Assembly (NCBI GenBank): GCA_002753665.1
Contig: PEAP01000015.1
Coordinates: forward strand, 1 to 45,116
Length of the DNA stretch: 45,116 bases
Direction of reading: 5' to 3'
Source: Magnetococcales bacterium DC0425bin3
Lineage (GTDB): Bacteria > Pseudomonadota > Magnetococcia > Magnetococcales > DC0425bin3
In this document: positions 15,387-24,275 of the stretch, in pieces
How positions within the stretch are numbered: position 1 is the stretch's first letter
Layout: each line of letters begins with the position of its first letter
Notes under the pieces: model-generated
Seen by the model: the letters and a program-made list of their open reading frames with translations, nothing else
Told to the model about the DNA's origin: nothing
Database searches by the model: none
Translations under genes and position numbers: made by a program

Positions 15387-16358
15387 CTACTCCCCATCCG
15401 CTTCGGGACCCCGAACGTTTTCGTCCAGCACCCGCCGCCAGAAGAACATGGCCCGCCCATTGTTTTCCCGATCCTCCTGGCACTGTTTCAGCACCTTGTC
15501 CGCCAGGCTGGCAAAGGCCAGGGAGCTGGGGGCGGAAGGAAACATCTGGCTCACCGATGCCTGTTGCCGCACCGCCTGGACCAGTTGGGGGTCATAGGGG
15601 ATGAACCCAGCAAAATTCAGGCCGATATGGAGAAAGCGGTCGGCGACCCGGTGGAGGGTGCGGTAGACCTCCAGGGCTTCCTGTTCGGATTTGACCTGAT
15701 TGACCACCAGTTCGAAATGGTCGATGCGGTGATTGAGGAACATCACCTTCATCAGGGCATAGGCATCGGTGATGCTGGCCGGGTCCGGCGTGGCCACCAC
15801 CAGGATCCGTTCCACCGACAGCACGAAATAGCGCACGTTGGTGGAGATGCCCGCCCCGGTATCCACCAGCACCACGTCGAAATCGGCATCCCAATGGTCG
15901 ATGTGGTCCATGAGGGCCATGCGCTGTTCTTCCGAGAGGGTACTCAGCTCCGCCACCCCCGAGGCGGCGGGCAGAATGGTGATCCCCTCGGGTCCGGGCA
16001 CCGCCACCTGTTCGATGGACATGCGGCCCTCCAGCATGTCCTGAATGGTGAAGTCGGGACTCAGCCCCAGCACCACATCGATGTTGGCCAACCCCAGGTC
16101 GGCATCGATGATCAGCACCTTGAGGCCCTGGCGGGCAAAGTTGACCGCCAGGTTGACCGTGACCAGGGTCTTGCCCACCCCGCCCTTGCCGCTGGTCACC
16201 GCCAGGGTATGGGGTACCTTGCGTTCCGCCAGACGGCGGGCCAGCACCGCTTTGGGTTTGGTTCCAGGGCCGCCGGCATCGTGGGCCTTGCGCTCGCGCT
16301 CGGCCTTGCGGGCCAGCTCCTTGAGGGTGGCCACCTGGTTGTCGAGGTCTTCAATCAT
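15387..16358 (-). CDS. flhG: flagellar number regulator FlhG (MinD-like ATPase)
   Basis: A 323-aa ParA/MinD-type ATPase that limits flagellar number, working against FlhF. The deviant Walker A motif GKGGVGKT is at 57-64, followed by DADLGLANIDVVLGL. The N-terminal helix contains the DQ-like activator motif region (DNQVATLKEL) that stimulates FlhF. The C-terminus carries helices suited to membrane association. It lies 52 bp downstream of flhF, in the conserved flhF-flhG-fliA order. Confidence 0.94.
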   Translation of the reverse strand: MIEDLDNQVATLKELARKAERERKAHDAGGPGTKPKAVLARRLAERKVPHTLAVTSGKGGVGKTLVTVNLAVNFARQGLKVLIIDADLGLANIDVVLGLSPDFTIQDMLEGRMSIEQVAVPGPEGITILPAASGVAELSTLSEEQRMALMDHIDHWDADFDVVLVDTGAGISTNVRYFVLSVERILVVATPDPASITDAYALMKVMFLNHRIDHFELVVNQVKSEQEALEVYRTLHRVADRFLHIGLNFAGFIPYDPQLVQAVRQQASVSQMFPSAPSSLAFASLADKVLKQCQEDRENNGRAMFFWRRVLDENVRGPEADGE

Positions 16359-16410
16359 GTCGTTTCATCTCGTTATTGCCGTTGGAAGGCGCGCTGGGAC
16401 TGCCACGGAC

Positions 16411-17634
16411 CTATTCCTCCCGCTCCATTTGGGGCTGTTCGAGCCATTTGGCCATGGTCTCGGCGGACAGCCACCCCAGATTTTCCGGCACCCGCTGGCC
16501 ATCGGTGAACATGGTCAGGGGCAATCGGGCCCGCAGGGCCACGTTGAGAATGCCCCCGTAGGTCACCGTCTCATCCAGCTTGGTGAAAATCAGACCGGTG
16601 GGATTCAAGGCGGAAAACCGTCGGTAGATGGCCTGCTGTTCGGTCTCCCGCACGTTGCCCGCCATGCAGAGAAGCACCTCCCGATCCTCGCCCATCACCG
16701 GCAGGAGGCTGCCGGTCGAATTGACCTGGCGCCGGTTGTAGGGACTGGAGCCCACCGTGTCCACCAGGATGTAGTCGCAGTTGTTCAGGCTGTGCAGACC
16801 GGCCTTCACTTCCGACAGGGAGCGGGCCACCACCAGCCGCACCTGCAACAGCTTGGCGTAGGTCTCCAGCTGGGCCACCGCCCCGACCCGAAAGGTGTCC
16901 AGGGTGATCATGCCCACGCTGCGCCGCCGGTTGAGCAGCAGCTCGGCCCCCACCTTGGCCAGGGTGGTGGTCTTGCCCACCCCGGTGGGTCCCACCAGGG
17001 CGATCACCCGGGACGATGTCCCCTCCAGGGGATCCCGGAATTTGAGAAAACGCTTGAGGGCGATCTCCAGGCTGCGTTCCTTGTCCGCCTTGTCCACCAT
17101 GGCCAGTTTGCGGGCGATGGGCTCCTCGACTCCATGCATCAGCAGGTGGCTGTAGCGGCGCTTGGCCTCCATGTCCATGGAGGTCAATTCGGAGTCCAGG
17201 GACGAGGGAATGGTGCTTTCCACCCGGGCTTCCAGGTTGGCCAGGGAGCTGCGGATGGTCGAGAGATCCGCCGCCAGTCCCGAGGCGGCCGGTATCCGCT
17301 GCCGGTAGCGATCTCCCGGGGCCGACGTGGCCGCCCCTCCGCCGCTCCGGCCACGGATCCGCTCCGCACCATCGTCCACCACGGCGGAAAAACGGCTCCG
17401 GGACGAGGGCGGAGCCGGGGACGGCTCGGGAGCATACCCCCCCCCATCGGCGACGGCGCCGCCTCCGGCCCCGGCATTGGGACTGGGACAGGCGGTCACC
17501 TCGATCATGATGCCACCTTTTTCCCGGATGCTGCGGGTGGACAGGATCACCGCGTCGATCCCCAGATTGTCCTTGACCTTCTGGAGGGCCTCCCGCATGT
17601 CCTGGGCCGTAAAGGTTGCTACTTTTTCATTCAT
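16411..17634 (-). CDS. flhF: flagellar SRP-like GTPase FlhF
   Basis: A 407-aa SRP-family GTPase that places the flagellum. The N-terminal domain starts with the usual FTAQDMREALQKVKDNLG and VILSTR. A disordered Gly/Pro/Ser linker (50-115) follows, then the N domain, and the G domain with P-loop GPTGVGKTTT (215-224), DTFRVGA, DTVGSSPY in place of the usual DTAG, and TKLDE. The serine in DTVGSS is a common FlhF variant. It lies 124 bp after flhA. That gap holds no gene. Confidence 0.95.
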   Translation of the reverse strand: MNEKVATFTAQDMREALQKVKDNLGIDAVILSTRSIREKGGIMIEVTACPSPNAGAGGGAVADGGGYAPEPSPAPPSSRSRFSAVVDDGAERIRGRSGGGAATSAPGDRYRQRIPAASGLAADLSTIRSSLANLEARVESTIPSSLDSELTSMDMEAKRRYSHLLMHGVEEPIARKLAMVDKADKERSLEIALKRFLKFRDPLEGTSSRVIALVGPTGVGKTTTLAKVGAELLLNRRRSVGMITLDTFRVGAVAQLETYAKLLQVRLVVARSLSEVKAGLHSLNNCDYILVDTVGSSPYNRRQVNSTGSLLPVMGEDREVLLCMAGNVRETEQQAIYRRFSALNPTGLIFTKLDETVTYGGILNVALRARLPLTMFTDGQRVPENLGWLSAETMAKWLEQPQMEREE

Positions 17635-17758
17635 CGTCGGCTCTCTCGGTCCCCTTGCCGGGCAAGCGGCTCGATACGATCTGCATGGTGTGTTGGACCT
17701 CCATTCCCGTGGGGAGTTGCGGTCCCGAAATCAATCCATCCGCCATCTGATCCCAGTT

Positions 17759-19903
17759 TCATCCGAGGGTTACGGTGCCCAGGGACTGCACGGACACGTT
17801 GCCGGGGATCTCGTTCTGGGACAGCACCACCAGATGGGGCACCACCCCTTCGGTGGCCTGCTTCACAAACGGACGCACCCGGGTGCCGGTGACCAGCACC
17901 GGCTGGATCACCTGGGCGGAAATCCGGCTCACCGCATCTCTGACCCGGGCGGCGAACTGGCTGCCGGACCGGGGCGACAGGGCCAGATAGGAACCGAAGT
18001 CCCCGTCCACGATGGCCTCGGCGACCAGGCTTTCGGCATCCGCCCCCAGCATCAGCACCTGCAGCTTGCCGCCGTCGTCCAGGTAGCGTTTGACGATGGA
18101 GCGGGACAGGGACTGGCGCACCAGCTCCACCAGCTGGGCCGGATGCCGGGCGATCTTGGCGTAGTCCGAGATGGTCTCCAGGATGGTGTTCATGTCGCGG
18201 ATGGAGACCCGCTCCCGCAGCAGACCCTGGAGGACCTTCTGGATGCCGCCCAGGTTGATCACATGGGGCACCAGTTCCTCCACCAGCTTGGGCTGCTCCT
18301 TGGCCACCAGGTCCAGCAGGTTCTGGACTTCCTGGCGGCTGATCATCTCGTGGGCATAGGTGTGAACCAGCTCGGTGACGTGGGTGGCCAGCACGGTGGA
18401 GGGATCCACCACCGTGTACCCCAGCATCTCGGCCCGCTCCCGGTCATTGGCGGAAATCCAGATGGCCGGCAGACCGAAGGCCGGCTCCTTGGTGGGCACG
18501 CCGCCCTCGATCCGCCCGGTCACCACGCCGCCTTCCATGGCCAGGTAGCTGCCGGTCTTCAACTCGCCGCGGCCCACCTCCACCCCCTTGACGATGAAGG
18601 TGTACTCCCCGGGCCGGAGTTGCAGGTTGTCCTTGATGTGGATGGGCGGCACCACGAAGCCCATGTCGGAGGCGAACTGCCGGCGGATGGAACGGATCTT
18701 CTCCAACAGGTCGCCCTGCTGGCTTTCGTCCACCAGGGCGATGAGCCCGTAACCCACCTCCAGCCGCAGCACGTCCAGGGTGAGGAAGCTCTCGATGGGC
18801 TCCTCCTTCTGGGCGGCATCCTGGGCCTGAACCGCCTCATGGCGCTTGGCCTGCAACTCCTCCCGCTCCTTGCGGCGGAAGAGGAAGTAGGCCCAGGTCC
18901 CCATGCCGATGGCCAGCAGGGAGAAGGAGACGGTGGGCATGCCGGGCAGGATGGCGAACAAACCCAGCACGCCCGCGCTGAGCAGGATCGCCCGGGGCCG
19001 GGCGGTGATCTGCCCGCCCACATGGTCGGCCATGTGGCGGTCGGAGGTAGACCGGGTCACCAGGAAACCGGCGGCCACCGAGATCACCAGGGCGGGAATC
19101 TGGGCCACCAGGCCGTCCCCCACCGTCAGGATGGTGTAGATCTCGGCCGACTCGCCCGCGCTGAGTCCCTGCTGGGCCACGCCGATGATGAAGCCGCCGA
19201 CGATGTTGATGATGGTGATGAGGATGCCGGCCACCGCATCCCCGCGGACGAACTTGGAGGCACCGTCCATGGCCCCGAAGAACTCCGACTCTTCCTCGAT
19301 CTCCTTGCGGCGCCGCTTGGCCTCGGTTTCGGTGATGAGACCCGAGTTGAGGTCGGCGTCGATGGCCATCTGCTTGCCGGGCATCTTGTCCAAGGTGAAG
19401 CGGGCCGCCACCTCGGCGATGCGGCCGGCGCCCTTGGTGATCACGATGAAGTTGATGATCACCAGGATGGCGAACACGATGATCCCCACCACCGGATTGC
19501 CGCCCACCACGAACTGGCCGAAGGCGCGGATCACCTCGCCGGCGGCGGCCTCGCCCTCGGCGCCATGCAGCAGGATACGGCGGGTGGTGGAGATGTTGAG
19601 GGACAGCCGGAACAGGGTCGTGATGAGCAGAATGCTTGGAAAAGACGAAAATTCCAACGGCTTATGAACGTAGATCGTCGTCAGAAGAATGACGATGGCC
19701 AGGGAAATGTTGACGGACAGGAACAGGTCCAGGGCCACCGCCGGCATGGGCAGGATCATCACCGCCAGCATCAGAATGATGCTGGCGGCCATGACCAGGT
19801 CGCTCATATTCTTCCACCGGGCCATGGGGAACCGGAACGATGTGGCGGCCAAGGTTTCCTCCAGTCTGTTCAACAGGGTTGGTGTGCGGGTGGAGTCCCG
19901 CAT
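17759..19903 (-). CDS. flhA: flagellar export gate protein FlhA
   Basis: About 714 aa. Residues 40-340 form eight membrane helices with the FHIPEP-family cytoplasmic loop (ITKGAGRIAEVAARFTLDKMPGKQMAIDADLNSG). The large cytoplasmic domain (about 365-714) docks export substrates. ATG 19903 is chosen because a sigma-54 promoter (19926-19940) leaves no room for the ATG at 19936 on that transcript and codon use improves here. ATG 19825 would also give a normal-length protein of 688 aa. It has an N-terminal extension of about 25 residues before the first helix, LNRLEETLAATSF. It heads the minus-strand flagellar operon. Confidence 0.93.
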   Translation of the reverse strand: MRDSTRTPTLLNRLEETLAATSFRFPMARWKNMSDLVMAASIILMLAVMILPMPAVALDLFLSVNISLAIVILLTTIYVHKPLEFSSFPSILLITTLFRLSLNISTTRRILLHGAEGEAAAGEVIRAFGQFVVGGNPVVGIIVFAILVIINFIVITKGAGRIAEVAARFTLDKMPGKQMAIDADLNSGLITETEAKRRRKEIEEESEFFGAMDGASKFVRGDAVAGILITIINIVGGFIIGVAQQGLSAGESAEIYTILTVGDGLVAQIPALVISVAAGFLVTRSTSDRHMADHVGGQITARPRAILLSAGVLGLFAILPGMPTVSFSLLAIGMGTWAYFLFRRKEREELQAKRHEAVQAQDAAQKEEPIESFLTLDVLRLEVGYGLIALVDESQQGDLLEKIRSIRRQFASDMGFVVPPIHIKDNLQLRPGEYTFIVKGVEVGRGELKTGSYLAMEGGVVTGRIEGGVPTKEPAFGLPAIWISANDRERAEMLGYTVVDPSTVLATHVTELVHTYAHEMISRQEVQNLLDLVAKEQPKLVEELVPHVINLGGIQKVLQGLLRERVSIRDMNTILETISDYAKIARHPAQLVELVRQSLSRSIVKRYLDDGGKLQVLMLGADAESLVAEAIVDGDFGSYLALSPRSGSQFAARVRDAVSRISAQVIQPVLVTGTRVRPFVKQATEGVVPHLVVLSQNEIPGNVSVQSLGTVTLG

Positions 19904-19925
19904 CCTGGGTCCCGCCCCTGAATAC

Positions 19926-19940
19926 GCAAAAGACATACCA
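19926..19940 (-). promoter_or_regulatory. sigma-54 (-24/-12) promoter for the flhA operon
   Basis: TGGTATGTCTTTTGC on the minus strand matches TGG-N9-TTGC with correct GG/GC spacing. The start point would be near 19914, just before ATG 19903. Sigma-54 control of early or middle flagellar genes is well known. No enhancer site for the activator was identified. Confidence 0.6.
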
Positions 19941-20014
19941 TAGAAAACAGAACCGCCCGCCCGGTGCCGTCTTCCGCCCCCCATGGCCCAGGCGATCCCG
20001 CCGGAGCGTCGGCC

Positions 20015-20043
20015 TTGACAGCGGAGCCGCCAACCCGGAAAAT
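20015..20043 (+). promoter_or_regulatory. sigma-70 promoter of the metX operon
   Basis: TTGACA (20015-20020), a 17-bp spacer and GAAAAT (20038-20043). The predicted start near 20050 coincides with the first base of the SAM-I riboswitch P1 stem, which supports both calls. Confidence 0.6.
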
Positions 20044-20050
20044 GTCTGGC

Positions 20051-20184
20051 TTCATCCAGAACAGCGGAGGGACTTGGCCCCGGGATGCTGTGGCAACCAT
20101 CGGCCATCGAAACCGACAGGTGCCAACTCCATGCCAGCCGGCCGGCTCTGACATTCCACGCCGGAACCGGCCGGGAGAGATGAA
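20051..20184 (+). promoter_or_regulatory. SAM-I (S-box) riboswitch upstream of metX
   Basis: The conserved S-box blocks appear in order: GGAGGGAC, GGCCC, GATGC, GGCAACC, then GGTGCCAACTCC. The outer stem P1 is closed by TTCATC (20051-20056) and GATGAA (20179-20184), the usual position of the terminal GAUGAG-like strand. A long GCCGGCCGG/CCGGCCGG arm fits P4. The aptamer ends 17 nt before ATG 20202, so the P1 strand lies beside the GAGGTG ribosome site. Translational shut-off by S-adenosylmethionine is therefore the likely mode, since no terminator with a T-run is seen. Confidence 0.88.
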
Positions 20185-20201
20185 CAATCGGACGAGGTGC
20201 A

Positions 20202-21383
20202 ATGGCTTCCAACCCCGTGACAGGCCAACCCGGATCGGTGGGCCTGGTGACCACCCGACTGGTCGAACTGTTCAACGACGGCCAGACCCTGACCCTGGAC
20301 TGCGGCGCCACCCTGGCCCCGGTGCGGGTGGCCTATGAAACCTACGGCACCCTCGACGCGGACCGCAGCAACGCGGTGCTGGTCTGTCATGCCCTGTCGG
20401 GCACTGCCCATGCCGCCGGGTATCACCAGGCGGACGACCGCCGCCAGGGCTGGTGGGACGACTACATCGGCCCCAACAAGCCGTTCGACACCAACAAGTT
20501 CTTCATCATCTGCAGCAACAACCTGGGCGGCTGCGACGGCACCACCGGCCCTTCCAGCATCGACCCCGCCACCGGCAAGCCCTTCGGCCTGCGCTTTCCG
20601 ATGATCACCCTCGGCGACATGGTCCGGCTGCAGAAGGCCCTGCTGGATCACCTGAACATTCCCCGCCTGGTGGCCGCGGTGGGCGGCTCCATGGGCGGCA
20701 TGCTGTCCCTGCAGTGGGCCCTGGATTACCCGGAGCGGGTCAAGGCCTGCGTGCTGATCGGCTCCACCCCCCGGTTGTCGGCCCAGAACATCGCCTTCAA
20801 CGCCGTGGCCCGCCAGGCCATCCTGTCGGATCCCAACTTCAACGGCGGGGATCACTACGACGGCGAACGGCCCGAAAAGGGCCTGGCCCTGGCCCGCATG
20901 ATGGCCCACATCACCTATCTGTCGGAGCAGGGCCTCCACGAGAAATTCGGTCGTCGCCTCCAGGACCGGGAGGAACTCTCCTTCGGCTTCGAAAACGATT
21001 TCGCCGTGGAGAGCTACCTGCAGCATCAGGGCTCCTCCTTCGTCAAACGGTTCGACGCCAATACCTATCTCTACATCACCAAGGCCATGGACTATTTCGA
21101 TCCCTTCCCCGATCCGGAGACCACCGCCCGGCGTTTGAAACCGGTCACCGCCCGCTTCCTGGTGATGAGCTTCGATACCGACTGGCGGTTCGATCCCAGC
21201 CGCTCCAAGGAGATCGTCCGCATCCTCAACTGGAACCGCAAACAGGTCACCTACCAGGAGTTCAGCTCCCCCCACGGCCACGACGCCTTCCTGCTGGAGG
21301 CTCCCCAGTACAAGGAATCCCTCACCGCCTTCTTCAACCGGCTTCACAAGGATCATTGCGCCCGTGCGTCCCAGGCAGCCTGA
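20202..21383 (+). CDS. metX: homoserine O-acyltransferase MetX
   Basis: A 393-aa alpha/beta hydrolase-fold enzyme that acylates homoserine in methionine synthesis. The nucleophile is S163 in GGSMGG. The Asp is in SFDTDWRFDPS and the His in SPHGHDAFLLE near the C-terminus. Other family blocks are HALSGTAHAAG and NNLGGCDGTTGPSS. Whether it uses acetyl-CoA or succinyl-CoA cannot be decided by eye, as some MetX enzymes in proteobacteria are succinyltransferases. GAGGTG precedes the ATG. It is controlled by the SAM-I riboswitch and overlaps metW by 20 bp. Confidence 0.95.
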   Translation: MASNPVTGQPGSVGLVTTRLVELFNDGQTLTLDCGATLAPVRVAYETYGTLDADRSNAVLVCHALSGTAHAAGYHQADDRRQGWWDDYIGPNKPFDTNKFFIICSNNLGGCDGTTGPSSIDPATGKPFGLRFPMITLGDMVRLQKALLDHLNIPRLVAAVGGSMGGMLSLQWALDYPERVKACVLIGSTPRLSAQNIAFNAVARQAILSDPNFNGGDHYDGERPEKGLALARMMAHITYLSEQGLHEKFGRRLQDREELSFGFENDFAVESYLQHQGSSFVKRFDANTYLYITKAMDYFDPFPDPETTARRLKPVTARFLVMSFDTDWRFDPSRSKEIVRILNWNRKQVTYQEFSSPHGHDAFLLEAPQYKESLTAFFNRLHKDHCARASQAA

Positions 21384-22020
21384 ACAGCGGGTCGATCTGG
21401 AAGTCCTCGCCAGCCTGGTGACGCCCGGCTCCCGGGTGTTGGATCTGGGCTGCGGGGACGGCCTGTTGCTGGAAATGCTGGCCCAGCGCCAGGGGGTGGA
21501 AGGGGTGGGCGTGGAGATTTCCCTGGAAAACGTCCGCGCCTGCATCGACCGGGGCGTGCAGGTGTTCCACGGCGATCTGGACCAGGGCCTCTCCGATCTG
21601 GGTGACGACTCCTTCGATTTCGTGATCCTGTCCCGCACCATCCAGACCGTCAACCGGCCCCGGCTGGTGATCCGGGAAATGCTGCGGGTGGGAAAGAAGG
21701 GCCTGGTCAGCCTGCCCAATTTCGGCCATTGGCACAACCGCCTGGGCCTGGCCCTGGGGGGACGCATGCCCAAGAATCCCCTGTTCCCCTTCGAGTGGTA
21801 CGACACCCCCAACATCCATGTCTGCACCATCCTGGATTTTCAGGACCTGTGCCGGGAGATGGGGGTGCGGATTCTGCAGATGATCCCCCTGGGTTGGGCC
21901 GGCAACCGCCCCCATGGCTGGCTGAAGGGCTATTTCGCCAACCATCCCCTGTTCCTGTCCGCCGCCGCCAACCTGCTGGCTCCCATGGCGGTGTTTCTGG
22001 TGGATCAGGGGGATTCATGA
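21364..22020 (+). CDS. metW: methionine biosynthesis protein MetW
   Basis: A 218-aa methyltransferase-fold protein with motif VLDLGCGDG (25-33). It then has FVILSRTIQTVNRP and the characteristic NFGHWHNRLGL...PFEWYDTPNIHVCTI block of MetW. MetW partners MetX in many proteobacteria and is needed for MetX activity. The start is GTG 21364 inside the metX end, a 20-bp overlap that suggests coupled translation. Confidence 0.94.
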   Translation: MRPRQPEQRVDLEVLASLVTPGSRVLDLGCGDGLLLEMLAQRQGVEGVGVEISLENVRACIDRGVQVFHGDLDQGLSDLGDDSFDFVILSRTIQTVNRPRLVIREMLRVGKKGLVSLPNFGHWHNRLGLALGGRMPKNPLFPFEWYDTPNIHVCTILDFQDLCREMGVRILQMIPLGWAGNRPHGWLKGYFANHPLFLSAAANLLAPMAVFLVDQGDS

Positions 22021-22559
22021 CCCATGACCTGCGCATTCTGGTGCCCGAGGACGCGATCCGGACCCGGGTGGCCGCCCTGGCCGCCGAGCTGGCCACCGTG
22101 CTGAACGGCGTGTCGCCGCTGGTGGTCGGCCTGCTCGACGGCGCTTTCGTCTTCACCGCCGATCTGGTGCGGGAGCTGGCCCGCCGGCAGGTGCCGGCCC
22201 GGGTGACTTTCATGAGCCTGGCCTCCTATGGCCGGTCCACCCGTTCCCGGGGAACGGTGACCGTCATCCGGGACTGCGCTCCGGATGAGGTCCGACAGCG
22301 AACCGTGCTGCTGGTGGATGACATCCTGGATTCCGGCGCCACCCTCCAGTTCGCCCACGCCCGGTTGATCGCGTTTGGCGCCGCCCGGGTGATCACCTGC
22401 GTGCTGCTGGACAAACCCTCCCGGCGCCGGGTCTCCTTCACCCCGGACTTCATCGGCTTCACCATTCCCGATGCCTTCGCGGTGGGTTACGGCCTGGATC
22501 ATGCCGGGGAGTACCGGGGCCTGCCCTGGGTGGCGACCCTGCCGGAGGGAACCCCGTGA
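22017..22559 (+). CDS. hpt: hypoxanthine phosphoribosyltransferase
   Basis: A 180-aa purine salvage enzyme that converts hypoxanthine or guanine plus PRPP to the nucleotide. The PRPP-binding loop VLLVDDILDSGATL is at 97-110. The MSLASYGRSTRS flexible loop and LLDKPSRRR lie where family members have them. ATG 22017 overlaps the metW stop (ATGA). It is third in the SAM-controlled gene string, an unusual place for purine salvage. Confidence 0.92.
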   Translation: MTHDLRILVPEDAIRTRVAALAAELATVLNGVSPLVVGLLDGAFVFTADLVRELARRQVPARVTFMSLASYGRSTRSRGTVTVIRDCAPDEVRQRTVLLVDDILDSGATLQFAHARLIAFGAARVITCVLLDKPSRRRVSFTPDFIGFTIPDAFAVGYGLDHAGEYRGLPWVATLPEGTP

Positions 22560-23272
22560 CCCCAACGACCCCGCCCCTGCCCTGCCAGGCGGTGCTGTTC
22601 GATCTGGACGGCACCCTGGTGGAGACCGCCGTGGACCTGGCCGGCGCCATGAATCATGTCCTGGCCAAACGCGGGTATCCCACCCTGCCCCTGGCCCAGG
22701 TCCGCAACATGGTGGGCCACGGCGCCCGGGTGCTGCTGGCCCGGGGGTTCTGGGGCTTCGGCGCCCAGCCCCCGGACGGGGACCCGGACTTCGAAGCAGC
22801 GGTGCGGGACTTTCTGGATTACTACGGCGACCATCTGGTGGACGGCTCCCGACCCTTCCCCGGGGTGGAGGACACCCTGGACCAGCTGTTGGATCAAGGG
22901 TACAAACTGGCCGTGGTGACCAACAAGCCGGAACACCTGACCCTGAAAATGCTGAAGCTGCTGGATCTGGACCGCCGCTTCCAGGCCGTGGTCGGTGGGG
23001 ATACCCTGTCCCGCCGCAAGCCCGACCCCCACCCCCTGTGGCATGCCCTGGACGCCCTGGGAGTGCCCGCCGCCGCCGCGGTCATGGTGGGCGACTCGGA
23101 AACCGACGTGGCCTCGGGACGCGCCGCCGGCTGCGCCGTGGTGGCGGTCACCTACGGCTACAACCGCGACCAGCCGGTGCGGGAGCTGAACCCGGACCGG
23201 ATCACCGACCATTTCGCTGAACTGCCAACCCTGCTGGTTCACCCCGCCGGCGCCAATCGGAACTCCCCATGA
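22556..23272 (+). CDS. gph: HAD-family phosphoglycolate phosphatase
   Basis: A 238-aa HAD hydrolase. Motif I is FDLDGTLVET with D16 (nucleophile) and D18. Motif II is VVTNKP, followed by a Lys in SRRKPDPHP and acidic motif IV MVGDSETDV. The cap domain and length match Gph, which removes 2-phosphoglycolate arising from DNA repair or oxygenase reactions. GTG 22556 overlaps the hpt stop. Related HAD phosphatases cannot be fully excluded. Confidence 0.86.
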   Translation: MTPTTPPLPCQAVLFDLDGTLVETAVDLAGAMNHVLAKRGYPTLPLAQVRNMVGHGARVLLARGFWGFGAQPPDGDPDFEAAVRDFLDYYGDHLVDGSRPFPGVEDTLDQLLDQGYKLAVVTNKPEHLTLKMLKLLDLDRRFQAVVGGDTLSRRKPDPHPLWHALDALGVPAAAAVMVGDSETDVASGRAAGCAVVAVTYGYNRDQPVRELNPDRITDHFAELPTLLVHPAGANRNSP

Positions 23273-24150
23273 GCAAGCAACTCAAACTCGGCCTGCCCAA
23301 GGGCAGCCTGGAAAAAGCCACCATCGAACTCTTCGCCCAGGCGGGCTGGAATATCACCATCAGCTCCCGCAACTACTTCCCCACGGTGGACGACCCGGAC
23401 CTCTATTGCGCCCTGGTGCGACCCCAGGAGATGGCCCTCTACATCACCGACGGCACCCTGGATCTGGGCCTGACCGGTCAGGACTGGATCATCGAGCGGG
23501 ACTGCCAGGACACCGTGGCCACCATCTGCGAGCTGGAATACTCCAAGAGTTCCAACCAGCCCTGCCGCTGGGTGCTGGTGGTGCCCAAGGATTCCCCGGT
23601 CCGTTCGGTCCAGGATCTGCAAGGCAAGAAGGTGGCCACCGAGCTGGTGGAGTTCACCCGCCGCTATCTGCGGGAACGCAACGTCGCGGCTGAGGTCCAA
23701 TTCTCCTGGGGAGCCACCGAAGCCAAGGTGGTGGAAGGCCTGGTGGACGCGGTGGTGGAAATCACCGAAACCGGTTCCACCATCAAGGCCCACGGCTTGC
23801 GTATCGTCGAGGATCTGCTGGTCACCAGCACCCGGCTGATCGCCAACAAGGCCGCCCTGCAGGACCCCTGGAAAAAGGCCAAGATCGACCAGATCGCCCT
23901 GCTGCTCCAGGGCGCTCTCAGCGCCCGTCACCAGGTGGTCCTGAAGATGATGGTGCCCGAGGCCGCCGTGGCGGAGGTGATGACCCTGCTGCCCAGCCTG
24001 CGGGCGCCCACCGTCAGCCGGCTTCACCAGAGCGACTGGCTGGCGGTGGAAACGGTGGTGCGTCGCCAGAAGGTGCGCGATCTGATCCCGCGGCTGCGGG
24101 CGCTGGGGGCGGAAGGCATTCTGGAATACGATCTGAAAAAAGTGGTATAA
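23269..24150 (+). CDS. hisG: ATP phosphoribosyltransferase, long form HisG
   Basis: A 293-aa enzyme for the first step of histidine synthesis from ATP and PRPP. The catalytic part has LGLPKGSLEKAT, LDLGLTGQDWI and the PRPP loop EITETGSTIKAHGL. The C-terminal 80 residues (ALSARHQVVLKMMVPEAAVAEVM...) form the ACT-like domain of long HisG, so it should be hexameric and inhibited by histidine. No hisZ is needed. ATG 23269 overlaps gph. No other his gene is in the window, and its place behind a SAM riboswitch is odd. Confidence 0.95.
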   Translation: MSKQLKLGLPKGSLEKATIELFAQAGWNITISSRNYFPTVDDPDLYCALVRPQEMALYITDGTLDLGLTGQDWIIERDCQDTVATICELEYSKSSNQPCRWVLVVPKDSPVRSVQDLQGKKVATELVEFTRRYLRERNVAAEVQFSWGATEAKVVEGLVDAVVEITETGSTIKAHGLRIVEDLLVTSTRLIANKAALQDPWKKAKIDQIALLLQGALSARHQVVLKMMVPEAAVAEVMTLLPSLRAPTVSRLHQSDWLAVETVVRRQKVRDLIPRLRALGAEGILEYDLKKVV

Positions 24151-24151
24151 T
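24122..24151 (+). promoter_or_regulatory. possible hpf promoter
   Basis: A perfect TATAAT (24146-24151) overlaps the hisG stop codon. Eighteen bp upstream is only a weak TGGAAT -35. It would give a leader of about 115 nt before hpf. The 125-bp gap shows no other signal. Confidence 0.35.
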
Positions 24152-24275
24152 TGCAACCATAACAGACTCTTTTCCGAATCCTGACCCTGTCCCGACCGGC
24201 GCGGGCGGAGAGGACGAGGAACGGAGGCACCAGCCCGGCGGTTTCCGACGCCGACCGGGCCGAAAGGGGATACCC

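Noticed and set aside
13530-16508. 992-aa open frame on the plus strand across the flagellar genes
   Set aside because: It runs antisense to the FliK-like, DUF2802, fliA and flhG genes, which have clear family motifs.
17327-19921. 864-aa plus-strand open frame
   Set aside because: Antisense to flhF and flhA; His/Gln/Gly-rich shadow translation.
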